A DNA stretch of 35,757 nt, from positions 1 to 35,757 of the forward strand of contig JANYHJ010000120.1 in NCBI GenBank assembly GCA_025359135.1, in the 5' to 3' direction. Origin of the DNA: Gemmatimonadota bacterium (GTDB lineage Bacteria > Gemmatimonadota > Gemmatimonadetes > Gemmatimonadales > Gemmatimonadaceae). Positions 27,156 through 33,871 of this stretch are shown piece by piece. The notes below the pieces were generated by a model, which worked only from the letters and a program-made list of their open reading frames with translations, had not been told where the DNA came from and searched no databases. Every line of letters begins with the position of its first letter. Within the stretch, counting starts at the first letter, position 1. The translations under genes were made by a program, and so were the position numbers.

Positions 27156-27991
27156 TCCTCTTCCTCGACTTCCGCGATGCCAACGCCGGTGGCGCCGTCA
27201 CGCACGGCATGGCCTATGAACGCGGCGGCACGCTCTCGGGACGGGACGCCGAGGACCGGTTGCTCATTGCGGATCATGTCACCGTCGCCGTACACGGCTT
27301 CAACGTCACGCGCGCGGCCGGACAGCAATCACTCGGCGATTTCTCCGCGGCGCTCACGCGTCAGTTGCCTGCGGGTCCCGTCGTCGCGGTGCTCTGGCCC
27401 GGTGATGCGAATCTTGGCGCGCTGAGTTTCCTGAGCTATCCAACCGAAGGCAATGATGCCGACGATACCGCCGCCGCGCTCGCCGCGTACCTGGATCGCG
27501 TCCTCCGCCCTGGCACCACGCTTTCGTTCGTGTCCCACTCGCTCGGCGCGCGCGTGGCGCTCGCGACCATCGACAACTTGAGCCGCTCCAAGTTCAGCAT
27601 CCGCGAGATCTGCGTGATGGCGCCCGCGATCGACGATTGGAGCGTGAGCGATCCCGGCACCTATCGCACTGCGGCGGACTATTCCAACCGCATCTCGGTG
27701 CTCGGCTCGCGGCAGGACAACGTCCTCAAGTGGGCCTATCCCATCGGCGACTTCATCCAGTCGCTGCTCTTCTTCTGGAAGGACGCGCCCGGTGGCGCGC
27801 TCGGCCGCTATGGCGCGAAGCCGTATCGCGAGCAGCCGGTTCCCGATGATGTCGTGAGCACGATCATCGCCGACGTCGAGAAGGTGGATCACGGCCACTA
27901 CCTGTTCAGCCCGACACCCGACCCACGGCAGGTGCGCGCCGCGCGCTTCGCGGATGCCGTGCTCGCGGGTGACGAGACGCCTCACTATTGA
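27152..27991 (+). CDS. DUF900-type alpha/beta hydrolase
   Basis: A 279-residue protein with the alpha/beta-hydrolase pattern of DUF900 and related esterases. The oxyanion-type HG dipeptide is in VTVAVHGFNVTRAAG (His48), and the nucleophile elbow is FVSHSLGARVAL with Ser130 in the S-H-S-L-G motif. A late His in KVDHGHYLFSP may complete the triad, with an Asp among VMAPAIDDW. There is no signal peptide, so it is probably cytoplasmic or held by its coupled membrane partner. Substrate unknown. ATG 27152 overlaps the upstream stop. It ends 5 bp before the convergent antitoxin gene. Confidence 0.82.
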   Translation: MILFLDFRDANAGGAVTHGMAYERGGTLSGRDAEDRLLIADHVTVAVHGFNVTRAAGQQSLGDFSAALTRQLPAGPVVAVLWPGDANLGALSFLSYPTEGNDADDTAAALAAYLDRVLRPGTTLSFVSHSLGARVALATIDNLSRSKFSIREICVMAPAIDDWSVSDPGTYRTAADYSNRISVLGSRQDNVLKWAYPIGDFIQSLLFFWKDAPGGALGRYGAKPYREQPVPDDVVSTIIADVEKVDHGHYLFSPTPDPRQVRAARFADAVLAGDETPHY

Positions 27992-27996
27992 GGTTG

Positions 27997-28296
27997 TCAG
28001 GCGACCGCGCGCATCCGACGCACGCGCACCGTCACCTGCGCTCCGGCGGCAAAGAGCATGTCCACCAGCGCGTCGATGCTGAAGCGGTCGATCTTGCCCC
28101 GCATGAGGTCGCTGACGCGCGGTTGCGAGACGCCAAGGAGTTTGGCAGACTCGACCTGCGACAGACCGCGCGCTTCCAGCAGACGGGTGAGTGCAACCAT
28201 GAGTTCGGCTCGCACCTTGAGATGCTCGGCTTCAGTCGCGCTGATTCCGAGATCGGCGAACACGTTGCCAGCAGTCCGGCGCACCCTCGTCCTCAT
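27997..28296 (-). CDS. XRE-family antitoxin (HigA-type)
   Basis: A 99-residue helix-turn-helix protein. The DNA-binding core is LTRLLEARGLSQVESAKLLG followed by VSQPRVSDLMRGKIDRFSID, a standard Cro/C1 fold as found in HigA-type antitoxins with the 'NVFADLGI' N-terminal signature. It should neutralise the toxin coded just upstream and repress their shared promoter. ATG 28296 has GGAGG upstream and overlaps the toxin stop (ATGA). The toxin-first order is typical of higBA. Confidence 0.9.
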   Translation of the reverse strand: MRTRVRRTAGNVFADLGISATEAEHLKVRAELMVALTRLLEARGLSQVESAKLLGVSQPRVSDLMRGKIDRFSIDALVDMLFAAGAQVTVRVRRMRAVA

Positions 28297-28634
28297 CGGG
28301 TTCCTCCCTTGGTTCCGGTGCGAATGCTGGCGAGTCTCCTGCGAGCGCACGCGATGTCGGCGGCATCGGTGGTGCGGGACTTCTTCTCGAACGCGTGCAG
28401 CACGTAGACGGCCTCGGCGAACCGCGTCACGTAGAGGATGCGAAACGCTCGGCGAACTTGCACGCGGATCTCGCGGTCGCCGGGGCCGACCGTAGGCATC
28501 GGCCTCCAGTCCGGCGGTTCGAGGCCGCGTTGCACGCGGTCGAGTGCGTAGCCCAATCGAAGACGGGCAACCTTGGGGAAGGCGCGCAGATCGGCGAGAG
28601 ACGAACCGAGCCACGCGACTGGCCTTTCGGACAC
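28293..28634 (-). CDS. HigB/RelE-superfamily toxin, Gp49-like (DUF891)
   Basis: A 113-residue toxin of the phage-derived Gp49-like group. Motifs are VAWLGSSLADLRAFP, the basic VRRAFRILYVTRF strand, and AVYVLHAFEKKSRTTDAAD, typical of ribosome-dependent mRNA interferases. GTG 28634 is preferred, because relatives start about ten residues before the 'GSSLxDLRAFP' motif. A TTG at 28667 would add 11 residues, but that region looks like the promoter. Paired with the antitoxin downstream. Confidence 0.87.
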   Translation of the reverse strand: MSERPVAWLGSSLADLRAFPKVARLRLGYALDRVQRGLEPPDWRPMPTVGPGDREIRVQVRRAFRILYVTRFAEAVYVLHAFEKKSRTTDAADIACARRRLASIRTGTKGGTR

Positions 28635-28638
28635 AGCA

Positions 28639-28667
28639 GATATAGCGAATTTTATATAGTTGCGCAA
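28639..28667 (-). promoter_or_regulatory. AT-rich promoter/operator of the toxin-antitoxin operon
   Basis: A 25-bp AT-rich island in GC-rich DNA. On the minus strand TTGCGC and TATATC are 17 bp apart. A direct repeat (plus-strand ATATAG at 28640-28645 and 28654-28659) could bind the antitoxin. The nearby bases up to 28898 hold no gene I can support, apart from the lgt -10 box. Confidence 0.5.
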
Positions 28668-28885
28668 GCCACCGTGCGGCAGCCCACGGCGCGTTCGCGA
28701 TCACGCGAGCTCGGTCACGCGTTGGTCTGAGCGCTTTCGCGAACGCTGGTCGCGCTTGATGCGCTCGACAAGCGTTGTCTCTTCGGAGGTGCGGTCGCGC
28801 TCTTGCTGCGCCGCACCTTCCCTTGCGCGCGCGGCTCCGAGGCACGGGATGCCGTTCGCCGATTCTCCCGCACGTCATCCACGGG

Positions 28886-28891
28886 TACATT
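28886..28891 (+). promoter_or_regulatory. Candidate -10 box for leaderless lgt mRNA
   Basis: TACATT lies 7 nt before ATG 28899 (spacer CCACCCC). No Shine-Dalgarno in range. Confidence 0.42.
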
Positions 28892-28898
28892 CCACCCC

Positions 28899-29759
28899 AT
28901 GCTCCTCGGCCCCATCACGCACCACCCGCTCGACTACGCCCTCGGCCCCCTCCGCCTCACCGGCTTCGGCCTCGCCGTCCTCGCGGGCTTCGTCGTCGCG
29001 CAGCACATCAGCGCCAAGGAGCTCGAGCGCCGCGGCCACACCCTCGAAGCCAACACGATTCCCGACGTCGTGCTCGCCTGCGTCATCGGCACGCTGCTCG
29101 GCGCCAAGACGTATTACGTGCTCCTCACCGGTGACGCGAGCGCCTTCTTCAGCCGCGGCGGCTTCGTCTTCTGGGGCGGCTTCATCGGATCGGTCATCCT
29201 CTCGTACCTCACCATACGCTACAAGAAGGCCGACTTCATCCGCATCAGCGACACCACTGGCGTCGCCATCATGGGCGGCTATGCCGTGGGACGCACCGGG
29301 TGCTGGGCCGTCGGTGACGACTACGGTCGTCCGTGGGATGGCCCGCTCGCCGTCATGTTCCCGCAGGGCGCGCCGGCGTCCACGGCCGGCATCATGAACC
29401 GCAGCTTCGGCACGCCGATTCCCGCTGGCGTCAGTCCCGACACGGTGCTCGCCGTGCACCCGACGCAGCTCTACGAAGTCGCGATCGCGCTCGTCTTCTT
29501 CCTCGTGCTCTGGCAGATGCGCAAGCACAAGCACGCCGAGGGCTGGCTCTTCGGCGTCTACTGCGTGCTCGCGGGGCTTGAGCGCTTCATCGTCGAATTC
29601 TTCCGCGCCAAGGATGATCGACTCCTCGGACCACTCACGCTCGCGCAGGGCATCGCGCTCCTCATCGCGGTCGCTGGCGCCTGGTGGATGATGGCGCGCA
29701 ACACGCCAGGGCCGGGACGACCCGGCATCTATCCGGTGGGCTCACCGCTCAAGAGCTGA
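28899..29759 (+). CDS. lgt: Prolipoprotein diacylglyceryl transferase
   Basis: A 286-residue multi-pass inner-membrane enzyme that attaches diacylglycerol to the lipobox cysteine of prolipoproteins. Supporting motifs are FGLAVLAGFVVAQ, GGFVFWGGFIGSV, the signature region GYAVGRTGCWAVGDDYGRPW, VHPTQLYE, and LERFIVEFFRAKDDR. Seven or so membrane segments are visible. The signature departs from the common 'GRIGCFxxGCCYG' form (here GCWAVGDDYG), which suggests a divergent branch. The window encodes at least two lipoproteins that would need it. ATG 28899 is chosen from family length; the open frame runs further upstream. It converges on the MocR gene, 45 bp away. Confidence 0.88.
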   Translation: MLLGPITHHPLDYALGPLRLTGFGLAVLAGFVVAQHISAKELERRGHTLEANTIPDVVLACVIGTLLGAKTYYVLLTGDASAFFSRGGFVFWGGFIGSVILSYLTIRYKKADFIRISDTTGVAIMGGYAVGRTGCWAVGDDYGRPWDGPLAVMFPQGAPASTAGIMNRSFGTPIPAGVSPDTVLAVHPTQLYEVAIALVFFLVLWQMRKHKHAEGWLFGVYCVLAGLERFIVEFFRAKDDRLLGPLTLAQGIALLIAVAGAWWMMARNTPGPGRPGIYPVGSPLKS

Positions 29760-29804
29760 GGCGGCCCGCGTTCGTCGCGCGAACCTCCCGGACATGACGA
29801 GTGG

Positions 29805-31328
29805 TCAGCTGCGCGAACGCTGCTCGCCGAGCGCCTTGCGTCCGCGCTGAGCCGGAACCAGCCCCTCGAGCGCTCGCGCCAACGCGGTCACGCCACGGCG
29901 AATCTCGATCGGATCCACCGCTGCGAAGCCCAGCTGCAATCCATCACGCGTGATCGGCGCGATGCTGAAGCGCGAGAGCGGAGCGACCTCCACGTCGCGT
30001 GCAGCCGCAGCGGCCGTCGCGACATCGCCACTCACGCCGGACGCGAGCCACCCGAAGGTCTGCAACCCCGCCTCCACGTCCGACACGTCCAGCAGTCCGC
30101 CCAGCTGCGCGCGCGACGACGCGAGCAACACCCCCAACCGTTCGGCGTAGACCTCGCGCATGCGCCGCACGTGACGCGCGAAGTGTCCGCCCTCGATGAA
30201 GTCCGCGAGCACCAGCTGCTCGAGCACGGGCGGATGCCGGTTGCTGATCGAGACCGCGCCCGACACGACGTCGACCAGATCGGATGGCACCACCAGGTAT
30301 CCCAGCCGCAGCGACGGAAACATGACCTTGCTGAAGCTCCCGGTGAACAACACGAGGCCGTGCGCATCGAGCCCTTGCAGCGCCGGCACGGGCCGACCGC
30401 TGAAGCGATACTCGCTGTCGTAGTCGTCCTCGACGATCAACGTACCGTGCACGCGCGCCCACTCGAGCAGCGCGAGCCGCCGCTCGAGACTCATGCTGAC
30501 GCCGAGCGGTAGCTGGTGCGCGGGCGTGATGTACGCGACGCGCACCGCCGCCGATCGAGCGCGTGGCAGCGTCATCCCCTCGGCGTCGACCGCACGCGGC
30601 ACGATGCGCGCGCCCGCTGCCTCGAAGGTGAGCCGCGCGCCGACGTAGCCGGGATCTTCGATCACCACGCAGTCGCCCGCGTTCACGAAGAGTCGTGCCA
30701 CGAGGTCGAGCGCTTCCTGCGTGCCGGTGGTGATCACGACCTGCGCTGGCGTGCAGCGCACACCGCGCGACGCCCGCAGGTAGTCGGACACCGCGCGCTG
30801 CAAGAGCGGCAGCCCGGCCGCGCCGCATCCGATGAGATGACGCGCCGTGGCCGCACGCAGCCGGCGCGACGCGACTTGCGCCCACTCCGATGCGGGGAAC
30901 AGCTCGACCGCCGGTTGGTTCGCGCGAAACGCGCGCATCGGGCGCTCGGTGATGCCCGGAAACGCGGTCACTCGCTGCGCGAACGCTGCGAAGTGCCGCT
31001 TGGGCGGCGTCACGTCACGCGGCCTCGCGCCAGCGCGCCTGGGCAACTGCGACCACTCCTCGGGCAGCACCGCGCGCACGCGCGTCCCGCTCCCCACGGC
31101 CCCGCGCACGTATCCTTCGGCGGCGAGCTGCTCGAAGGCGCGCACCACCGTGCCGCGCGAAAGCCCGGCCTGCACGGCCAAGTCGCGCGTCGCGGGCAAG
31201 CGCGCCCCGGGCCCGAGCCGCCCGTGCAGGATCGCGTCACGCAAGGCCGCATGCAGCCACGCGCCGGCCGCCATGCCGGGCCGGCGGGTCGGCAGCGCCA
31301 ACGGCACGTTCACTCGGCGTTTTGGCAT
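29805..31328 (-). CDS. MocR/PdxR-family transcriptional regulator
   Basis: A 507-residue fusion. Residues about 20-90 form a GntR-type winged helix (LHAALRDAILHGRLGPGARL, LSRGTVVRAFEQLAAEGYV). Residues about 130-490 form an aminotransferase class I-like domain that binds PLP, with NxG-type TGTQEALDLV, Asp-Tyr in VEDDYDSEYRF, and Schiff-base Lys334 in FTGSFSKVMFPSLRLGY. Such proteins sense PLP or amino-acid adducts. No pdxS/pdxT genes are nearby, so PdxR itself is not claimed. Start ATG 31328 (MPKRRVNVPL) is chosen because the winged helix begins just inside; upstream frame runs through the promoter. It is divergent from the cupin operon and probably controls it. Confidence 0.9.
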   Translation of the reverse strand: MPKRRVNVPLALPTRRPGMAAGAWLHAALRDAILHGRLGPGARLPATRDLAVQAGLSRGTVVRAFEQLAAEGYVRGAVGSGTRVRAVLPEEWSQLPRRAGARPRDVTPPKRHFAAFAQRVTAFPGITERPMRAFRANQPAVELFPASEWAQVASRRLRAATARHLIGCGAAGLPLLQRAVSDYLRASRGVRCTPAQVVITTGTQEALDLVARLFVNAGDCVVIEDPGYVGARLTFEAAGARIVPRAVDAEGMTLPRARSAAVRVAYITPAHQLPLGVSMSLERRLALLEWARVHGTLIVEDDYDSEYRFSGRPVPALQGLDAHGLVLFTGSFSKVMFPSLRLGYLVVPSDLVDVVSGAVSISNRHPPVLEQLVLADFIEGGHFARHVRRMREVYAERLGVLLASSRAQLGGLLDVSDVEAGLQTFGWLASGVSGDVATAAAAARDVEVAPLSRFSIAPITRDGLQLGFAAVDPIEIRRGVTALARALEGLVPAQRGRKALGEQRSRS

Positions 31329-31370
31329 AAATGGTCCTATCAATATGCTGCAAATGGCTCTATTTGATAG
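31322..31370 (+). promoter_or_regulatory. Cupin-operon promoter with MocR-type direct-repeat operator
   Basis: TTGGCA (31322-31327) and TATGCT (31344-31349) are 16 bp apart and point at the cupin gene. Two direct repeats, AAATGGTCCTAT (31329-31340) and AAATGGCTCTAT (31352-31363), are 23 bp apart, about two helical turns, overlapping the spacer and the start point. An inverted pair CTATCAA (31337-31343) and TTGATAG (31364-31370) is superposed. MocR proteins usually bind direct repeats. Confidence 0.6.
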
Positions 31371-31422
31371 TCCGCTTCTGTGCCACCATTCGTCCGCCCA
31401 CCCGCGCCCACTGGAGACGATC

Positions 31423-31911
31423 ATGACCCGCCCCCGCACTCGTCCGTCGAACGCGTTCACCGGCCTCGCCGTGTTGGCGTCGCTCGCCGCCGTTGGCGCA
31501 TTCGCCACGACCGCGTTGCACGCCACCACACTGATCGCAACCGACCAACAAGGCGCGCAGCGCTCGCGCATCGCCTTCGACCGCGCCCTCCCCGCCATGA
31601 ACGGCACGCAGCTCGTGCTGAAGGTCGTCGACGTGCGCTACGGTCCCGGTGAGTCGTCGGCCGCGCATCGCCACAACTGCGCCGTCGTCGTCTACGTCAT
31701 CGACGGCGCCATGCGCATGTCGGTGCGCGGCAGCCGCGATTCCGTCTACACGCGCGGGCAGACCTTCCTCGAGATGCCCACCGACGTGCACCAGGTGTCG
31801 GCCAACGCCAGCGCGTCCGATTCCGCGCACTTCACCGCCACCTTCGTCTGCGATCACGAGGGGCCCCTGTCCACGCCGGCGCCCGACGCGGCAGCCGCCT
31901 CACGCCACTAG
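31423..31911 (+). CDS. Exported cupin-domain protein
   Basis: A 162-residue protein. A signal peptide or anchor covers residues about 12-33 (FTGLAVLASLAAVGAFATTA). The rest is a single small cupin barrel: VVDVRYGPGESSAAHRHNCA holds the first metal motif (HRH), and the second motif region is LEMPTDVHQVSANAS with a His. It could bind a metal and act as a periplasmic sensor or enzyme; the substrate is not clear. ATG 31423 has GGAG 6-7 nt upstream. It is first in an operon with the AhpD-like, DoxX-like and EamA-like genes, behind the MocR-type operator. Confidence 0.85.
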   Translation: MTRPRTRPSNAFTGLAVLASLAAVGAFATTALHATTLIATDQQGAQRSRIAFDRALPAMNGTQLVLKVVDVRYGPGESSAAHRHNCAVVVYVIDGAMRMSVRGSRDSVYTRGQTFLEMPTDVHQVSANASASDSAHFTATFVCDHEGPLSTPAPDAAAASRH

Positions 31912-31921
31912 GAGACGCACC

Positions 31922-32386
31922 ATGAAGTCCCGCTGGAACTACGCGAAGGTCACCCCCGGCCTCTACGAAGCGATGGACACCGTCGAGCAGTTCATTGTCG
32001 GCTGCGGACTCGAGCGCACGCTCTACGAACTCATCAAGCTCCGCATTTCGCAGATCAACGGTTGCGCCTACTGCCTCGACATGCACTGGAAGGACCTCCG
32101 CGCCTTGGGCGAGCATGAACAGCGCCTCTACGGCCTCGATGCCTGGGAGGAGAGCAGCTACTACACGGCGCGCGAACGCGCCGCGCTCGCGTGGGCCGAA
32201 GCAGTCAACGACCTCCGTGACGGTCACGTCAGCGATGCCGCGTACACCGCCGCCACGAATGAGCTGAGCGCAGCCGACCTGGCGCTCATCACCCTCGTCG
32301 TCGCGCAGATCAACAGCTGGAACCGACTCGCGATCGCGAGCCGGCTCGTCGCCGGCACGTACACGTCCACCGCGAGCGTGGCGTGA
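31922..32386 (+). CDS. AhpD-like carboxymuconolactone decarboxylase-family protein
   Basis: A 154-residue all-helical protein of the CMD/AhpD superfamily. The redox motif is NGCAYCLDMHWKDLRALGE with Cys48, Cys51 and His55, as in peroxidase-type AhpD members. EAVNDLRDGHVSDAAYTAA and INSWNRLAIASR are the usual following segments. Such proteins reduce peroxides or electrophiles through the Cys pair. ATG 31922 has a GGAGA upstream, 10 bp after the cupin stop. The next gene (GTG 32383) overlaps its stop. Confidence 0.93.
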   Translation: MKSRWNYAKVTPGLYEAMDTVEQFIVGCGLERTLYELIKLRISQINGCAYCLDMHWKDLRALGEHEQRLYGLDAWEESSYYTARERAALAWAEAVNDLRDGHVSDAAYTAATNELSAADLALITLVVAQINSWNRLAIASRLVAGTYTSTASVA

Positions 32387-32832
32387 GCGCGTCTGACAAC
32401 CGCGCGGCGTACGCACCAGCCGATCCGCTCGCGCGCGCGGCGCAGCTGTACGCTCGGCTCGCCATCGGCGCGGCCTTCCTCTCCGCCGTAGCCGCGCGCT
32501 TCGGGCTCTGGGGCACGCGCAGCAGCTGGAAGAACTTCGCAGACTTCGAGCGCTACACCGCCCAAGTCTGCGCGTTCATGCCGGCCGCCGCGATCCCCTT
32601 CCTCGCGTGGAGTGCAACCGTGGGAGAGACGGCGTTCGGCGTCGCGCTCATCGCCGGGTTCCGGCTCCGCGCGAGTGCGCTGGGCGCGGCCGGACTCCTC
32701 TTCATGTTCGCCACCGCCATGGCGATCTCGCAGGGCATCAAGTCGCCGCTCGACTATTCCGTGTACTCGGGCTCTGCCGCCGCGTTGCTGTTGGCGCTGA
32801 GCGTGCCCCCTGCCGCGAGCGCCCCGCGATGA
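32383..32832 (+). CDS. DoxX-like small membrane protein
   Basis: A 149-residue protein with four hydrophobic helices (around LARAAQLYARLAIGAAFLS, PFLAWSATVGETAFGVALIA, ALGAAGLLFMFATAMAIS and SAAALLLALSV). The arrangement and the Glu in VGETAFG suggest the DoxX/DoxD-like group, several members of which work in thiosulfate, oxidative-stress or quinone-related pathways. The match is modest. GTG 32383 overlaps the AhpD-like stop (GTGA), and the EamA start overlaps its own stop, so it is clearly part of the operon. Confidence 0.8.
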   Translation: MSASDNRAAYAPADPLARAAQLYARLAIGAAFLSAVAARFGLWGTRSSWKNFADFERYTAQVCAFMPAAAIPFLAWSATVGETAFGVALIAGFRLRASALGAAGLLFMFATAMAISQGIKSPLDYSVYSGSAAALLLALSVPPAASAPR

Positions 32833-33806
32833 GCCCCACCGACCCGCGTGCACCCGCGGCGACACACCCGGACACGACCGCCGCAACGACCCCGCCATCC
32901 GTGGCGCCGCACGCACCGCACGACGCCTCCGAATGGTTGCTGCTGATCGTGCCCGGCCTCATCTGGGGCGCATCGTTCCTGTTCATCGCCGAGGGATTGC
33001 GCGCGGTCGGACCCAACGGCATCACCTTCTTGCGCATCGCGGTCGGCTTCCTCGCCCTCGGCTGCGCCCCGGTGGCGCGCCGCAGCATTGCCGAGTCCGA
33101 TTGGCGCGGCGTGACTGTGCTCGGCGTCGTCTGGTTTGCCTTTCCGCTCTCGATGTTTCCCTATGCGGAACAGCGCGTCTCGTCGGCGGTCACGGGGATG
33201 CTCAACGGCGGCGTGCCGCTCGCCACCGCGGTGGTCGCGTCGCTCATGGCGCGCCGGCTCCCGGCGCGTGGCGTGATGACAGGGCTCGGCATCGGACTCG
33301 TTGGCGTGGTGCTCGTGGCGCTGCCGTCACTGGGCGAAGGTACCAACAGCGCATTCGGCGTCGCGCTCATCGCCGTGGCGATCAGTTCGTACGGACTCGC
33401 GGTGAACATTGCCCGGCCGCTGCAGGACCGGAACGGCGCGCTCCCGATCATCTGGCGTGCGCAGGCGGTGGCCCTCGTGCTCACCGCACCTCTCGGCCTT
33501 CGCGAAGCGCTTGACGCGCACTGGTCGCTGCTGCCGCTGCTCTCGATCGTCGCGCTGGGTGCGCTCGGCACCGGCCTGGCGTATGTCATGCTCTCGTTCG
33601 CGGGCGCTCGCATGGGTACGACGCGCGCATCGGCGACGACGTTCCTGGTTCCGGGCGTGGCACTCGCGCTGGGCGTCGTGGTGCGCGGCGAGCGCGTGGC
33701 GGCGCTCAGTGTGCTCGGTGCGGCCGTGTGCGTGGCGGGCGCATGGTGGATGCGGCGCGCGGCGCTGCCGGCGCCAGATGCAGATCCAGCGACGACAGGT
33801 CGATAG
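32829..33806 (+). CDS. EamA/DMT-family transporter
   Basis: A 325-residue inner-membrane protein of the drug/metabolite transporter superfamily with about ten hydrophobic helices and two EamA repeats. The first repeat includes LIVPGLIWGASFLFIAEGL and FLRIAVGFLALGC; the second includes ALGALGTGLAYVMLSFAGAR and TTFLVPGVALALGVVVRGE. The N-terminal about 33 residues are Pro/Thr/Ala-rich and probably cytoplasmic. Such carriers export amino acids or metabolites; the substrate is unknown. ATG 32829 overlaps the DoxX-like stop. It is last in the operon, with a 65-bp gap before the next gene. Confidence 0.92.
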   Translation: MSPTDPRAPAATHPDTTAATTPPSVAPHAPHDASEWLLLIVPGLIWGASFLFIAEGLRAVGPNGITFLRIAVGFLALGCAPVARRSIAESDWRGVTVLGVVWFAFPLSMFPYAEQRVSSAVTGMLNGGVPLATAVVASLMARRLPARGVMTGLGIGLVGVVLVALPSLGEGTNSAFGVALIAVAISSYGLAVNIARPLQDRNGALPIIWRAQAVALVLTAPLGLREALDAHWSLLPLLSIVALGALGTGLAYVMLSFAGARMGTTRASATTFLVPGVALALGVVVRGERVAALSVLGAAVCVAGAWWMRRAALPAPDADPATTGR

Positions 33807-33871
33807 ACGCGCGTCCGGCGCGGGTGCAGCTTTGGCGCGTCCAGTTGAGCGCCCTCCCGCCGCTTCGTGCC

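Noticed and set aside
29770..29784. Hairpin GTTCG-TCGCG-CGAAC between lgt and the MocR gene as a terminator
   Set aside because: Only a 5-bp stem and no T-run; too weak to claim.
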